Shown: positions 30,623 through 42,023, numbered from the stretch's first letter. The stretch: 64,000 nucleotides of DNA from Coemansia sp. RSA 487 (GCA_027577595.1 JANBRJ010000061.1:1-64000), one strand, 5' to 3'. Notes: generated from the letters alone by a model not told the origin. A program made the numbers and translations.

Positions 30623-33600
30623 ATGCTGTTTAAAACCAAAAAGACAGCAAATGACACCCACGCAACAAAACTTTACCATTGCATGGACGTTATCCAGACC
30701 CAGAGCGACCTCGATGTTGATACCAACACTGGTCTGTCCACAAGCGAAGCCGAGCGCAGGCTGACCGTCTATGGCCCAAACCAAATGCGCGGCGGAGGCG
30801 GACCGAACGCATTCAAGATTCTGTTCCGCCAGGTAGCCAATCTAATGACGGTCATCCTCGTGGCCGCCGTCATTGTCGCCTTTGTAACCAAAGATTGGAT
30901 TGAAGCAGGTAAGTAATCTACAATATCATTGTCCTATTTATGCACACTAGCATGTTCATGTACAAATGTTACTAAATCACATGCAGCAAAATAAGGAGGT
31001 TATCTGTCTCTTTTTTGTGTGTGAATATTTAATCTAAAAAGTAGGCGTGGTTATCGGCGTCATTGTTCTCAACACTACAATTGGATTCCTACAAGAGTTC
31101 AAGGCCGAAAAGACCATGGATGCACTGCGCAAGATGTCGTCGCCCACATCGCGTGTTTTACGTAACGGCCACCAGATAGTCATTGCCACAATGGACCTTG
31201 TGCCTGGTGACATTCTGTACCTGGAGACCGGCGACGTTGTTGGTGCAGACTGCCGCCTGTTCGAAATCTTCAACTATGAAACCGACGAGGCCCTGCTTAC
31301 TGGTGAGACACTGCCAGTTGCAAAGGAAGAGCCCGTTCTCGGCGACCCCGAGATGCCACTGGGCGACCGTATCAACCTATCGTTTGCCAGCACAACGGTC
31401 ACCAAGGGCCGCTCAAAGGCTATTGTTTACGCGACCGGCATGTCCACAGAGGTCGGCAAGATCGCCAAGAAGCTGATGGAGAACAACAAGAACAAGAAAA
31501 CGCCGCTTCAGAAGAGTATGGATAGGATGGCCTGGGTCCTACTTTTTCTGGCTATCGCATCCGTACTTATCGTTTTTGGCGCAAACAAGTTTGATATCAA
31601 AACTGAGGTACTAATGTACGCCATCGGGCTTGCCATTGCAACCATCCCCGAGGGGCTTGTTGCGGTTGTTACGCTGACTATGTCTTTGGGCGTGAATGCA
31701 CTCGCCAAGAAGCGCGCGCTGGTTCGTCAGCTTGTTGCGCTTGAGAGCTTGGGATCGGTGACAAACATTTGCTCCGACAAGACGGGCACGCTGACACAGT
31801 CAAAGATGGTGCTCGTGCGCGCGTGGCTTCCCAATGAGGGCTTCTTCCACATCTCTGGTCTGGGATTCGAGCCCTCAGGAGATGTCACCAAAAAGCAGAA
31901 GGTGGAAATCGACTCTTCTTCTGGCGAGCTCCATGTAAACTTTACCTCTGCTAGCAAGACCAAACAGGATGCCACCGATTCAAGCGCCAGAAGCGCCGAC
32001 GAAGAGAAGCGCAGCATGGTATCCAAGCGATCCAGCTATGTTGAGGAGACGGTTGTGGTGCGCAACGACAGCATGTCAGCATGCTTCCACCGCCTGACTG
32101 AGGCGGCAGCGCTGTGTAACATGTCCGAGATCAAGCAAGACGAGCAGTCGGGCGAGTGGTTCGGCATTGGCGACCCGACCGAGATTGCGCTCCAGGTGTT
32201 TGCCACCAAGCTTTCCATGGGCAAGCCCTCGTTGATTTCCAGTGGCAGCAGCAGCAGCAACAAGGAGGCTGAAGACAGCGTATCCAAAGGTGGCCAATGG
32301 CGGATACTGTGCGAGTATCCGTTCGATTCTGGAATTAAGCGCATGAGCGTTGTCGTTGCCAACGAAAGCACCGGAGAAAAGATCCTCTTCCTAAAGGGAG
32401 CCACCGAGCGCGTCGTCCCATGCTGCAGCGGACGCCAGGACGGACCGACCGTGTCGGATACTGTTCCTGATGAGCTGCAGACTTATCTAGACCCACAAAT
32501 CGAGGAGATGGGGCGAGATGGTCTGCGCGTGCTTTCGATAGCCTACCGCCACTTGACTCTCGACGAAGGGTCGGCCGATCTAAACAAGACTGATCGCGAG
32601 CAAATAGAAGCCAACATGATATTCCTTGGGCTCGTGGGAATCTACGATCCGCCCCGTCCTGAGTCTTTGCCAAGCGTTATGGAGTGCTATCGCGCAGGGA
32701 TCCAAGTCACTATGCTGACTGGCGACCATTCCGAGACCGCTGCAGCAATTGCTCGACAGGTGGGAATTCTACAGGATGAGGGCGACAAATCCGCCGATGG
32801 CAGCGGCTCTAATGGACATGCAGTCAACGTTGGACCGCTTGTTATGACGGCCCGTGAGTTTGACAGAATGTCGGACGAAGCCATTGATGCGCTACCCGAA
32901 CTGCCGCACGTCATTGCGCGCTGCAGCCCTGACACGAAGGTAAAGATGATCGAGGCAATGCACAGGCGGAACGGTATCGTGGCAATGACCGGCGATGGAG
33001 TCAACGACTCGCCATCGCTAAAGTTCGCAGATGTCGGTATCGCGATGGGCCAGTCGGGATCGGATGTGGCCAAGCAGGCGTCGGAGATTATCCTGACGGA
33101 TGACAACTTTGCAACGATTGTTCGTGCAATCCGCGAGGGCCGGCGCGTGTTCAGCAACATCCAGCGCTTCTGCTCGCTGCTTATTGCGGGCAATGCGGGC
33201 GAACTTATCTGCCTGCTCGTGGGTCTAGCGTTCAGAGATAAGCTCGGCGAGACGGTGTTTCCGCTGTCGCCCGTGGCAATCCTAGTCAACAACCTGCTCA
33301 CGGGGACGCCACCGGCGATGGCGCTCGGCGCAGAGAAGGCGTGGCCGACGATAATGGACGAGCCTCCGCGGTCGCCCACAAGCGGCCTGTTCACGTGGGA
33401 AGTCCTGGCGGACATTCTGTTCTACGGGTTCTCAATCGGGCTCCTGTCGATTGCCGACTTCTGGGTGATCATCAGCGGCTTTGGCAACGGCGATATGGCC
33501 CAGCACTGCAACAAGGACTACACTGAAGAGTGCGATCTGGTGTTCCGCGCACGCGGCGCCGTGTTTGCCACGCTAACCATTGCAATTCTTCTGCACGCCT

Positions 33601-33959
33601 ACAACTGCCGCCGCATCCGTGGGCCGATGTGGAACATCCACATGCTCAAGCGCGTGCACGAGAACAAGATCCTGTTCTATGGGTTCTTCAGCGGTCTCGT
33701 TCTATGCCTGCTGTGCATATACGTGCCCGGTCTGAACACCAAGGTCCTGAAGATGAAGGGCATCAGCTGGGAGTGGGGTGTGGTTCTGGTCACGCTGCTT
33801 GTGTTCCTTATTCTGTCCGAAATCTACAAGTTCGCCAAGCGCAAGCTGCTGAAACCGCTCTCGGTCGCAACCGATGAGCAGGAGCGACTGCAGCGCATGT
33901 GGACCGAGACCACGACTCTTGCAAGTGTCAACGGCGACACCAAGCTCGCCAAGAGCTAG
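30623..33959 (+). CDS. ENA1: ENA-type (P-type IID) Na+/Li+/K+-exporting ATPase
   Basis: Exon 1 is 30623-30908 and exon 2 is 31045-33959, split by a 136-nt intron (GTAAGT...TAG) inside the codon for Gly96. The junction rebuilds KDWIEAGVVIGVIVLN. The product is 1066 residues, close to yeast Ena1 (1091). It has the N-terminal cation-ATPase domain, TM1-2, the A domain with TGETLP (181-186), TM3-4 with IPEGL (296-300), the phosphorylated Asp340 in CSDKTGTLT, the N domain, GDGVND (about 743-748) and the C-terminal TM5-10. IPEGL and the N-terminal GGGGPNAFKILFRQ are typical of the fungal IID group. It should export Na+ or Li+ (in some fungi also K+) at the plasma membrane during salt or alkaline stress. 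Transport specificity cannot be settled from sequence. Confidence 0.93.
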
Positions 33960-34156
33960 ACATTTCCATTATCGTTTTCAACTGCAAATAAGAGTCAATA
34001 GTTTGTGAGATAAAACACTGTTACATTAGCAAAGGGATATTGGAGAATTCATATACAGACAGCAGAAAACAAAAATAAAACACAAGATGGGAGACTAGAT
34101 AAAGTTGCTGCTTACGAGAGATGAAGCAGAAATGGGCATGCAGAGAAACACCCCCT

Positions 34157-34669
34157 CTACTTGTCGTTCTCGTCGTCAGAGACATCGTACTCGTCCTTGA
34201 CTACCATAACGGGACACTTGAGGTTTTGGAGTAAAAAGTCGCTGACATGGCCGGTAACCATCTTTTTAAACGCCGACTCCACTGTGCGTCCGACCACCAC
34301 CAGATCCACCGGCGTATGTAGCCCATCCTCGATGAACCGGATAATGATAGGCCCTATGTTGCCTTCGTCCTTGATCGAGATCCACTCGTAGTCGACCAGG
34401 GACTCGAACCGCGACAGGAATTGCTTGCACTTTGTCATTCCGCTCTCTGCGTCCTCGCGGATATCCGCATTGAGTTGGTCGGTCTGTCTGTTGATCAGAT
34501 TGAGTCCTGTCCGCCGGTACAGCGCCACCACGTATAGGAATACCAACCGGTACTTAACCTTGAGCTTGACGCACAGCGAGCATGCGTATTCGGCTGCTGC
34601 AAAGCCTTCGCGCGTCCCGTCTACTCTGACCACCACCGTGTATGGCCGTGTGGTGTTGTGCAGTTCCAT
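34157..34669 (-). CDS. Universal stress protein (UspA-fold) family
   Basis: A 170-residue protein consisting of one Usp domain: YTVVVRVDGTREGFAAAEYA (strand 1 and helix 1), a central helical stretch with QLNADIREDAESG, then PVDLVVVGRTVES and a C-terminal strand CPVMVVKDE. The ATP-binding pattern G-x2-G-x9-G-S/T is incomplete (VGRTVESAFKKMVTGHVSDF). Nucleotide binding is therefore uncertain, as for many fungal members. The tail is acidic (DVSDDENDK). The start is the ATG at 34667-34669. It lies divergent to the HAD protein gene and convergent with the ENA gene, about 197 bp away. Confidence 0.85.
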   Translation of the reverse strand: MELHNTTRPYTVVVRVDGTREGFAAAEYACSLCVKLKVKYRLVFLYVVALYRRTGLNLINRQTDQLNADIREDAESGMTKCKQFLSRFESLVDYEWISIKDEGNIGPIIIRFIEDGLHTPVDLVVVGRTVESAFKKMVTGHVSDFLLQNLKCPVMVVKDEYDVSDDENDK

Positions 34670-35472
34670 TATTTCCCCGGGTTCTTCAGCCGCTGCGGCG
34701 CTCGTGTATTGTCAGTTTTTTTGGGGGGAGAGATATTTTTATGGTGTAGTGTAGGCTAATCCTGGAACTCGGCGCAAGCAAGTTCAAAAGAGAAACGAAG
34801 AATACAAAAAAAAAACCAATATGGACAACCTTGATGCTGGCGGGTGTTTTTTTTACTCATTTTGTTCAGGCGCGGGTCTCTGCAGGGTCGGCGTCAGTTT
34901 ATGGCCTGAGGTCGGCTGACTCCACACAGCAGCTGCATGTTTGTTCCAGCCTCATCTGCATGAAGTGAGAGAGATGAATGAAGGCGTCTATTGAAGAACA
35001 GCACTTTTCCCTTGCATTTGACGCTTTGAAGAAGATACCAGAAACACCTGTCTGAATAAGTTCAAGAAACGTCGGAACAATCGGCAGAAAAAGGAAACAT
35101 CTTGTGATTTTCTGAGCAACAGTAAAACACATTGGGAGCACCCGATACCTCTCTTCCCCCCACAGTCTATCTTTCTCTTTCTCTTTCATCAATATTTTGG
35201 TTATAAAAAGCACCCCCTCCTCTTTTTCAAAGTGCTTTCCTAGGTTTGGACTGCATCTTTTTTTCTTCCGCTTTGACTTTAGTCTTTACTTATTTAAAGG
35301 CCTCCAATAGCGTATGCGACTTTGGACGTTCTTTTCTTCGCCTCACTTGCATTCTTTTTGGCTATATAAACGGCTGTACTTTTTTACAACACTTTTTGCA
35401 TTCCCAGCAGCTACAAACAACTACAAACGTGCTAATATCTGTACTGTCCAGTCATTTCCTTTGCTCAGCAAG
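34670..35472. other. Intergenic, divergent promoter region
   Basis: About 800 bp shared by the USP gene (leftward) and the HAD protein gene (rightward). The right part is pyrimidine-rich, as expected for a fungal leader. No other gene was recognised. Confidence 0.5.
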
Positions 35473-37206
35473 ATGCCCAACACGACCTGTAGCACTCCAC
35501 CAATTGCTGGCATCACTGGCGAGTGTCTTGGGATGGTTAGCGCTGGTTCTGTTCCTCCGCAGTACACAGCATTGGTAGTTACATCCAGCCCCATTGTAAA
35601 GAATAGAAAATCTGAACAGCAGCAACAGCAGCAGCTGAGAGGACCATATACACCAAGACCAAATAATGGTTTCCAGCAAGGACCCGCGCCTGGCATTTCG
35701 GTACCAACATATCCCAGCACAGTGGATTGGGAGACCCCGATCCAAGAGACTGACTTTCTGTACCGGAAGCAGATATCTAACCTGAGGCAGCGCAAGGCAG
35801 GCGCAACCAGACTATCAATATTTGACTTTGATAACACGCTGTTCAAATCACCACTGCCCAACCCACGTATCTGGGACAGCACGCTGATCGGTATGCTCAA
35901 GAGCACCGATCTGGGCTGGTTCCACGACTCACGGACACTCGACAAGCCGTATCTCAAGTACACGCGCAACCACTGGATAAAAGAAACGGTCGCGCAAGTC
36001 CGTAGCGAGGTCAAGAAATCCGACTCAACGATCATCGTGCTATTGACTGGGAGAGCACATAGTTCCTACAGACCCTTGATACTGGATCTTGTGTCCCGCA
36101 ACTCTGATCTGTACTTTGATCTTGTTGTGCTCAAAGAAACGCCGACTAGACAGTCGCCGCTTATGTCCCAGGGTGAATTTTCCGACCTGGCAGCCGCACG
36201 TGCCGCGACTCCGCTGACGTTTGAGTACAAAATGGGAGTTATCGAGGACATCATTAGCGCATTCCCAGACATCAGCGATATACAAATGTGGGACGACCGC
36301 ATTAACCATTGCCAGAAAATGCAAACGTACTTGGATTCGCTTCGGTCGCGCACAACGGATAGATTCAATGAAGCGATCGTCTACTATGTGCCACCACAGA
36401 CTATTTTCATGGACATGGCCAAGGAGCGTAACCTTGTTCGCAGCATGGTCAGTGCGCATAACGACCACGTGCATGAGCGAGCGAGCGCCTGTGGTCTTGC
36501 TCCTGATGACAAGGATTACTCTGTAGGGACGCTGCAGACGCAGTCGCACCTAGCGCATGTCGATGTGTCTTTGTCGCCGAAAAGCTCCAGCGCTTTGCAG
36601 AAAGAGGTGCGGTCGCCGTTTGGATGGATGACAGAGGCCAACCACATGATGCTTGTGAACGAGGGCGAAGACAGCGAGGCTGTTCTGGAGAACGAGCTGG
36701 GTGCAAAGGACGGCGACAAGGTGACCATTGTTGTCGACTGCATTGGGACTATTCCTGGCTCTACAATCGCTGTGCGGGTATCAGAGGTAAAGGACATGCA
36801 AGGCAATGTGCTTAAGCCAAGGCTCGGTCGAGACGAAGCTGTCGCGTATATTACTGTGGCGTACAACGGGGTCGAGGGCTTCCGGCTGTCAAGATCTGAC
36901 AAGATCAAGAGATGGCGTCCGCTTGCGTCGGGTGGGCTTGTGCTTGACGGCACCATTGGAAAGCATTATCTGACGGCGGCGTCTTTGGTTATGCCAAAGC
37001 CAGTGATCAATGAGGTCAGCATTGGACGACTCGTTTGCCACTACTGGCCAGATCTGCGCGGCAAGGAAATAGGAAATAAAATCAGCGAGATCAACCAGCG
37101 GCTGGCTGATGTTGGGATTGAGAATATGGAGGAAAACAAGGACAAAATTGAGAACATTGTAAAGTCTCATGCATTCACGACACAAGAACAGGAGCTGCCT
37201 CTGTAA
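35473..37206 (+). CDS. HAD-superfamily protein, Swiss-Army-Knife RNA-repair-like domain
   Basis: The frame opens at 35314, but the part before the ATG at 35473 reads like leader, so a 577-residue product is proposed. A Gln/Pro-rich N-terminus leads into the HAD domain: RLSIFDFDNTLFKSPLPN gives the DxDxT site (Asp118, Asp120). Then come WIKETVAQV, IVLLTGRAHSSYRPLI and MWDDRINHCQKMQTYL, all standard in the HAD_SAK_1 family of fungal proteins. The C-terminal part (about 380-577) contains VTIVVDCIGTIPGSTIAVRV and a basic-acidic tail with an unassigned fold. The family was proposed from domain architecture to act in RNA repair; the biochemical role in fungi is not established. There are no introns. 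Confidence 0.8.
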   Translation: MPNTTCSTPPIAGITGECLGMVSAGSVPPQYTALVVTSSPIVKNRKSEQQQQQQLRGPYTPRPNNGFQQGPAPGISVPTYPSTVDWETPIQETDFLYRKQISNLRQRKAGATRLSIFDFDNTLFKSPLPNPRIWDSTLIGMLKSTDLGWFHDSRTLDKPYLKYTRNHWIKETVAQVRSEVKKSDSTIIVLLTGRAHSSYRPLILDLVSRNSDLYFDLVVLKETPTRQSPLMSQGEFSDLAAARAATPLTFEYKMGVIEDIISAFPDISDIQMWDDRINHCQKMQTYLDSLRSRTTDRFNEAIVYYVPPQTIFMDMAKERNLVRSMVSAHNDHVHERASACGLAPDDKDYSVGTLQTQSHLAHVDVSLSPKSSSALQKEVRSPFGWMTEANHMMLVNEGEDSEAVLENELGAKDGDKVTIVVDCIGTIPGSTIAVRVSEVKDMQGNVLKPRLGRDEAVAYITVAYNGVEGFRLSRSDKIKRWRPLASGGLVLDGTIGKHYLTAASLVMPKPVINEVSIGRLVCHYWPDLRGKEIGNKISEINQRLADVGIENMEENKDKIENIVKSHAFTTQEQELPL

Positions 37207-38999
37207 GCAGACGAATAGCAAGGAAATGAGATGAATGGGAGCAGCGTAGTACTCGGGAGACAAAATGTGTGTGTGTGTGTGTGTGTGGCTCTTTCCATGT
37301 TTCCATGTTTTGTTCTTTTTCTTTCCGGTTTTACCACTTCCAAATCCCAAGTTTAGTGTATTTACAATGACTAGATGATGCAACAAAATTATTATGTAAT
37401 AAGAGTTGATCTCATTAGAGTTTCCAAAAACGCCAATTGCTTTGTGGCTATTTACAGACACACCCCAAAAAAGCTAAAATAAATCTTCCAATACGTTCTT
37501 TTGAAGTGGAAACACAAGATTCTCAGTTTCTGGCTCTGCTTCTGAATTCCGTATCCATACGCCAAGAATGACAAGCAAACACAACGATCCTCTCTCCCTG
37601 TCGTAGTTTGGATGTTTCAAGTGCACAGGAAATCTTGATCTCGCATATTCAGGCTATCTTTGCGACCGATCCTGCCAAGAGCAGTGTTCACGAATTAGGA
37701 AGCAGAGGAAAACAGAAAGAAAAATGGGGCAGTTCTTGGCTTCTATTTCTCTGAGTGATCTGGTTGTGCTATAGGCCAAAAAGGCTCTTTGTGCTGGCGA
37801 ACATCCCAGAAAATCCCAAAACAAAAGTATTCTCTTTTCGTTCATCGTCGTGCACATTCCCCTACGACACTCAACATTTGCTCTTTGTTACATCTTGTGG
37901 CAAAAAAAAAAGAATAAACTTGTAATGATTGAAATAGCAAGCTCCCCGGATAAGAGGCGCCAAGGCGTTTTGCCTTGGCAGAAGATTTCAGGTCTTTCCT
38001 TTTTCGCCGAGTTCTCCTTCTGGCTAAATGCATATATAAAAGCCCGGCGTATTTTTAGAACGGAATGACTTCAATGTACCACAAAGAGGTGTGTGATCGG
38101 AGGTGGGAGGAATGAATGCCTTTGTAGGAGCAAAAGGGGAAGCAGAAGAATCCTTTTCCGAAAGCGGTCTTTCAAATAGAAAGGGACCGCTTTCATACAA
38201 TATTTCCTTGTCAGCCCGATTGTAAAAAGGGGAATATTTTCTTGGAAAAGGAGGTGATGGTGTCTTTAGATTATTGCAGGTGCAATGGCCATGCCATCTG
38301 TACTCCATATTTGTCCTGGTAAGAGCGAGTGTTTATTTTTCTCAGACACATTGTACATTGTGGAAACGGAAACAGGAATAGAGTTTCTTTGCATTCTCGC
38401 CACATATCATTGGTATATTTGGTAAGTTTTTCTTATCCACCTTGACCCCCTTGTTTCCTTTTCTGCTTCCATGTTAGCTTTATTTTTATTTTTCGCCCTT
38501 TGCATACCTGCGCTTCCCTGGAAAAATAAAAAAACGTATATAACCCCCCTTCAGTAGCAAGAGGGAAGAACGTTTCTTGCATCTATTCACCTTGCATTCA
38601 CAAGTTACCCTTACTTTTTTCTTCTTCTATATAGCAACCTGGCTATTATCTCCCTCCCCTTTCAATATAATTTAATGATGAGCCAGTGGTTCTAGCGCAT
38701 TTAGAAGACCAATTTGTATAATTTTTCATCAACTATCTGCATCTTTCAACTGCATCCACTCTTCCATTCACATTGCATTTTCAATCTGTATTTCATATCG
38801 CATCTCTTTCTTACGTCACACATTCTTTATCTTTTTATTTCTCATTTCTCTAGCATCAACATTTAAAAAAGCTTTTCCACCCATTACATTGCTGCATCCG
38901 TTCCATCACCGGTCGAAAACATTTTTCCACCAGGCACATCAACAAACATACTGTGCACTTTCCTCAAGCATATTCACAAAAAAAAAAAGCAAAATAACA
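37207..38999. other. Intergenic, with a long pyrimidine-rich right half
   Basis: About 1.8 kb. The left half has short frames and a (GT)n microsatellite. The right half, from about 38530 to 38990, begins with a TATATAA at 38537-38543 and is strongly C/T-rich, ending at the ATG of a small cysteine-rich protein (39000). No other gene was recognised. Confidence 0.5.
37266..37287. repeat. (GT)n microsatellite
   Basis: Eleven copies of the dinucleotide in the 3' flank of the HAD protein gene. Confidence 0.95.
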
Positions 39000-39161
39000 A
39001 TGCTTACACCAACCAGAAACGCCCTTGTAAACATGGATTTTGGCGTTCGGTGTGCATGCGACCATGCTTCGTGGTCGATTCATTGGTGCAGTTCGTGCCA
39101 AACAAACATATACCAGTGCCTGCGTTGCAGTAGTCTGTTTAACAAATGTCCTTGCAAGTAA
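39000..39161 (+). CDS. Small eight-cysteine protein, unknown (53 residues)
   Basis: The ATG at 39000-39002 has an A at -3 (AACAATG) and follows a roughly 450-nt pyrimidine-rich stretch with a TATATAA at 38537-38543. The 53-residue product ends at 39161. Cysteines sit at 18, 20, 30, 33, 40, 43, 50 and 52, giving a near-symmetric C-x-C-x9-C-x2-C-x6-C-x2-C-x6-C-x-C pattern, with His22 and His28. This would suit two zinc sites or a copper-rich fold. No signal peptide is seen. I do not recognise a family; short B-box, AN1 or RING-like fingers do not fit the spacing. It could instead be part of a larger spliced gene, but no flanking exon was found. Confidence 0.5.
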   Translation: MLTPTRNALVNMDFGVRCACDHASWSIHWCSSCQTNIYQCLRCSSLFNKCPCK

Positions 39162-39586
39162 ACATTTTCTCGATCATGGCTGACATTTTTTTCATTGTAT
39201 TTTTCACCTCACTTTTTATACTACAATCCACGCTTTTTCTTAGAACTCATCTTCATTTTTAATTATTATTTTTTTTTGCCAATCGTTGCATTTCAATTTA
39301 TTTTGTATAATTAAACAGATATCAGCACCTTCATATACAAGTCTTTCATGAAATGTTGTTACATAATCCGCCCAGCTGGGGTTGAGTATTCAAATAATGA
39401 CAAATGATAGGAGTAATTTAACCGATGTATTGTGTGTTTAGTGTCATTTCTATATTAAAGTTACGTTCTAAAAAAAAAGAAGATAAACTTTGTTACCAAC
39501 TGAATTAAATGACTTTAGGGATTCATAGAAAAGAGGAGCACAAGCGTGCTACTCCCGTCTAAGATCAAGAGAGATAGAGATGGCGC
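39162..39586. other. Intergenic between two small convergent genes
   Basis: Very AT-rich, no reading frame of note. It holds the 3' flanks of both small genes. Confidence 0.5.
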
Positions 39587-39931
39587 TTACATGTGGCTGT
39601 CCATGGTGGTCTTGACAACGTTCATGATACCGGTCCTGATCTTGGCGCGGGTATCGGGGGTCATTGCCTGCTGGATGGCCTTGAAGGTCTCATCGGCAAC
39701 CTTGTGGGAGGTGGACATGAACTCCTCGATGGTGGGGCGCATGCTGCGGACAACCTGGCTGGCGACCTGGACGACAGGAACGCTGGCGTCATGGATGGAA
39801 CGGTCAATGTTCTTCACCTGCTCGGTGGTGATACCGAACATGCGCTCGACGATGTTGGAGTTGGTGATAACGTCCAGAGTAGCGGTGGCCTGGCCAATGG
39901 CGGCTGCGATAACGATGGTCTTGAGTTGCAT
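39587..39931 (-). CDS. Small secreted-looking helical protein, unknown (114 residues)
   Basis: The ATG at 39929-39931 opens a 114-residue frame, GC-richer than its surroundings. The N-terminus MQLKTIVIAAAIGQATA looks like a signal peptide (Lys4, short hydrophobic core, Ala-x-Ala cleavage near 17). The rest is predicted helical by eye: no cysteine, many Met, Val, Thr and Ala, and even charge. A TATA-like TATTTAAA on the minus strand (about 40021-40030) lies about 92-99 bp upstream, followed by C/T-rich leader, a typical arrangement for strongly expressed fungal genes. I do not recognise a family. Cell-wall, secreted or mitochondrial targeting are all possible. Confidence 0.6.
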   Translation of the reverse strand: MQLKTIVIAAAIGQATATLDVITNSNIVERMFGITTEQVKNIDRSIHDASVPVVQVASQVVRSMRPTIEEFMSTSHKVADETFKAIQQAMTPDTRAKIRTGIMNVVKTTMDSHM

Positions 39932-40841
39932 TTCTTGAAAGTGTTTTAAGTGGTACTAACTAGTTAGAAGAGGGGGGGTTGAACTTTGTAAGTATTGCTT
40001 TGGATGAAGGGGGAAGAGGGAATTTAAATATGGTGACTTTTGGAGGGGAAGACCAGCGCCTTGCTAATTTATACAACTTTTTTTTTTTGCAAAGCCTAGG
40101 TTTTGAATGTTAGGTATGTAAGCATGAATGCCTCTATATTTCATCTCCATTTTTTCTTTCCCTCCTTTCTCCCTGCAAGCTGTCTGTCACCAAAGATTAG
40201 GGAGACATGGCAAACGCAGCATTAGTGTCATTTCTCAAACAAGCCACCTTTTTTTACACGCTATATACATATAGCCTATGTAAAATGTTTATTCTCCTTT
40301 GGCATCTATTGCCGTATATTAGATACCCTTCAAATTACATGTGCAATTCAACTTCTTGATTGCTTTTTATTTTCCATATACTAGGTTATTTGTAAATGCG
40401 ATGCCCATATTACAAATTAATGCATAATGTAGGCCATGCATTATTAGTCTAGTTAAAAAAAGGCGATAAGAGAGTGCCATGCATAGCTACAGCGATATTT
40501 CATGTGCCTTTGTGCCGAGGCTATAAAGGAGAATAGGCACGCCATGCACAAACGTTGCGTTGCTATACCGATATTCCACTGGAATTACATATGTAATCAT
40601 TCTATTGTAACTAAAAACGCGTGCGATAAAAGTTGGTGTTTTACTGATAAAAAAAAGAGATATAATACAGCCAGATTTTCTGCACACATACATGATGCAT
40701 GGCTAGATGGAATACTGCAATTTCGGCTAAAGCAGAAATCATACAACAGTAACGAGAGGCGTGTTTCAAAGGTACTAATCGCCACACGATGCGCTATCAT
40801 CTGAATATCTCGGCAAATACGCCATATTGGCAGCCAGCACC
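39932..40841. other. Intergenic
   Basis: About 900 bp, AT-rich. The left end is the leader and promoter of the small secreted-looking gene. Frames at 40487-40848 are short and overlap on both strands without family words. Confidence 0.5.
40021..40030 (-). promoter_or_regulatory. TATA-like box of the small secreted-looking gene
   Basis: TATTTAAATT on the minus strand, about 92-99 bp before the ATG at 39929-39931, followed downstream by a C/T-rich leader. Confidence 0.4.
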
Positions 40842-42023
40842 CTAGCATACAGTATAATCAACTGTAGCCGATTTAAAATAAACACCATCGATAAGGAGAA
40901 AGAAGATCTGGGTGGCAACGACAGATGCAGTGGTGTAGGCCACAGAGCGGCGTCTACTCAACGCAGACACCTCTGCTGCAAAAGTAGACACCGTGGTCAG
41001 ACAGCCACAAAAACCATCGGCCATTGCCGCCAGAACATAGCATGCGGCAGCCGACGGCAACACAACGACGCCGGTCTGCAAGATGTGGACGATGGCTAGC
41101 ACCATGGATCCCAGCACGTTTGCGGCAAGCGTGCCCAGCGGAGAGCCGATAAGCGCGGTGGGCATGTGCTGCTTGAGCCACGGGTGCGGAGCATTGAAGG
41201 ACGCCAGTCGCCAGCGGATCAGCGTGCCCACGGGTCCAAACAGCAGTGCAATGCTCACGCTGCGCGTACTGCGTGCCAGCGCGACCACAAGAACCGCTGC
41301 CACAAGGGACGCAAGGCCGGCACCGACTAACACAAGATCCGTGGTCCGCCACCGGTCCCAGCCAAACCACCCCCGATGACCACTGGCGTATGAGCCGCCC
41401 AATAGTTTTGTGTTGATCCGGTACAGCGGGTCTGGGTCCTCGTCCCTAGTTGCGCGCAAATACCGGTTGACCAGGAGCCGCGTCTCCTCGCCCGCCATCT
41501 GGCCGAGCCGAAGCGCACCCATCGCGCACGCCATCGTCGACACAAGCACGCCCAGTCCTCCAAGAAAGTTCTTGAACCGGATATGCTGGCCGTGCTCTGT
41601 GTTGAAGAACTGCTGGTACACCAGGAGCTGCCACGACGAGAACGTCGTAATCGACCCGCACAGGCCCGTGGTGAGGCCCGTGTTGAGGGCCGGCGAGAAG
41701 CGCAGGAGCACGCCCTTTGTGCGCATGCATACACCCATGATGAAACATCCTATCATTTGCACCCACAGAAGCGCGTACGTAGGCTGCTTGTCGTATGTTA
41801 ATAGCCGCGTCACATGGACGCGCACCAGCACCCCAAGCATCGAGAAGAACACGAGCGACAGAACTACAGGCTCCATGTACAGATACGCAGGCGCTGTGTG
41901 TCCGCGGAACCGGCCCTCTCCCACATACTCTTGCTGCACTGTTGCGGGCGGCTCTTCCACCGGCACTCCCGTCACCTGCGAATCGGAAAGCGGCTCATTG
42001 GCTTCAGCTATCTCACTACTCAT
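40842..42023 (-). CDS. FEX1: Fluoride export protein (FEX / CrcB family)
   Basis: The start is set at the ATG at 42021-42023, since upstream codons come from A-rich leader. The 393-residue protein has the fused two-domain FEX layout: two CrcB-like halves joined by a linker helix. The first half has SMLGVLVRVHVTRLL and GLCGSITTFSSW. The second has FGPVGTLIRWRL, LGTLAANVLGSM and GFCGCLTTVSTF, each half ending in the fluoride-pore TTFS/TTVS motif. About nine transmembrane segments are expected. FEX proteins export F- from the cytosol across the plasma membrane; loss makes yeast fluoride-sensitive. Length fits yeast Fex1 (375). The gene is divergent from CTK3, about 300 bp away. Confidence 0.93.
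   Translation of the reverse strand: MSSEIAEANEPLSDSQVTGVPVEEPPATVQQEYVGEGRFRGHTAPAYLYMEPVVLSLVFFSMLGVLVRVHVTRLLTYDKQPTYALLWVQMIGCFIMGVCMRTKGVLLRFSPALNTGLTTGLCGSITTFSSWQLLVYQQFFNTEHGQHIRFKNFLGGLGVLVSTMACAMGALRLGQMAGEETRLLVNRYLRATRDEDPDPLYRINTKLLGGSYASGHRGWFGWDRWRTTDLVLVGAGLASLVAAVLVVALARSTRSVSIALLFGPVGTLIRWRLASFNAPHPWLKQHMPTALIGSPLGTLAANVLGSMVLAIVHILQTGVVVLPSAAACYVLAAMADGFCGCLTTVSTFAAEVSALSRRRSVAYTTASVVATQIFFLLIDGVYFKSATVDYTVC

Noticed and set aside
34399-34412. A GGACTCGAACC-type string resembling a tRNA T-loop complement
   Set aside because: It lies within the USP coding region and lacks the rest of a tRNA fold.
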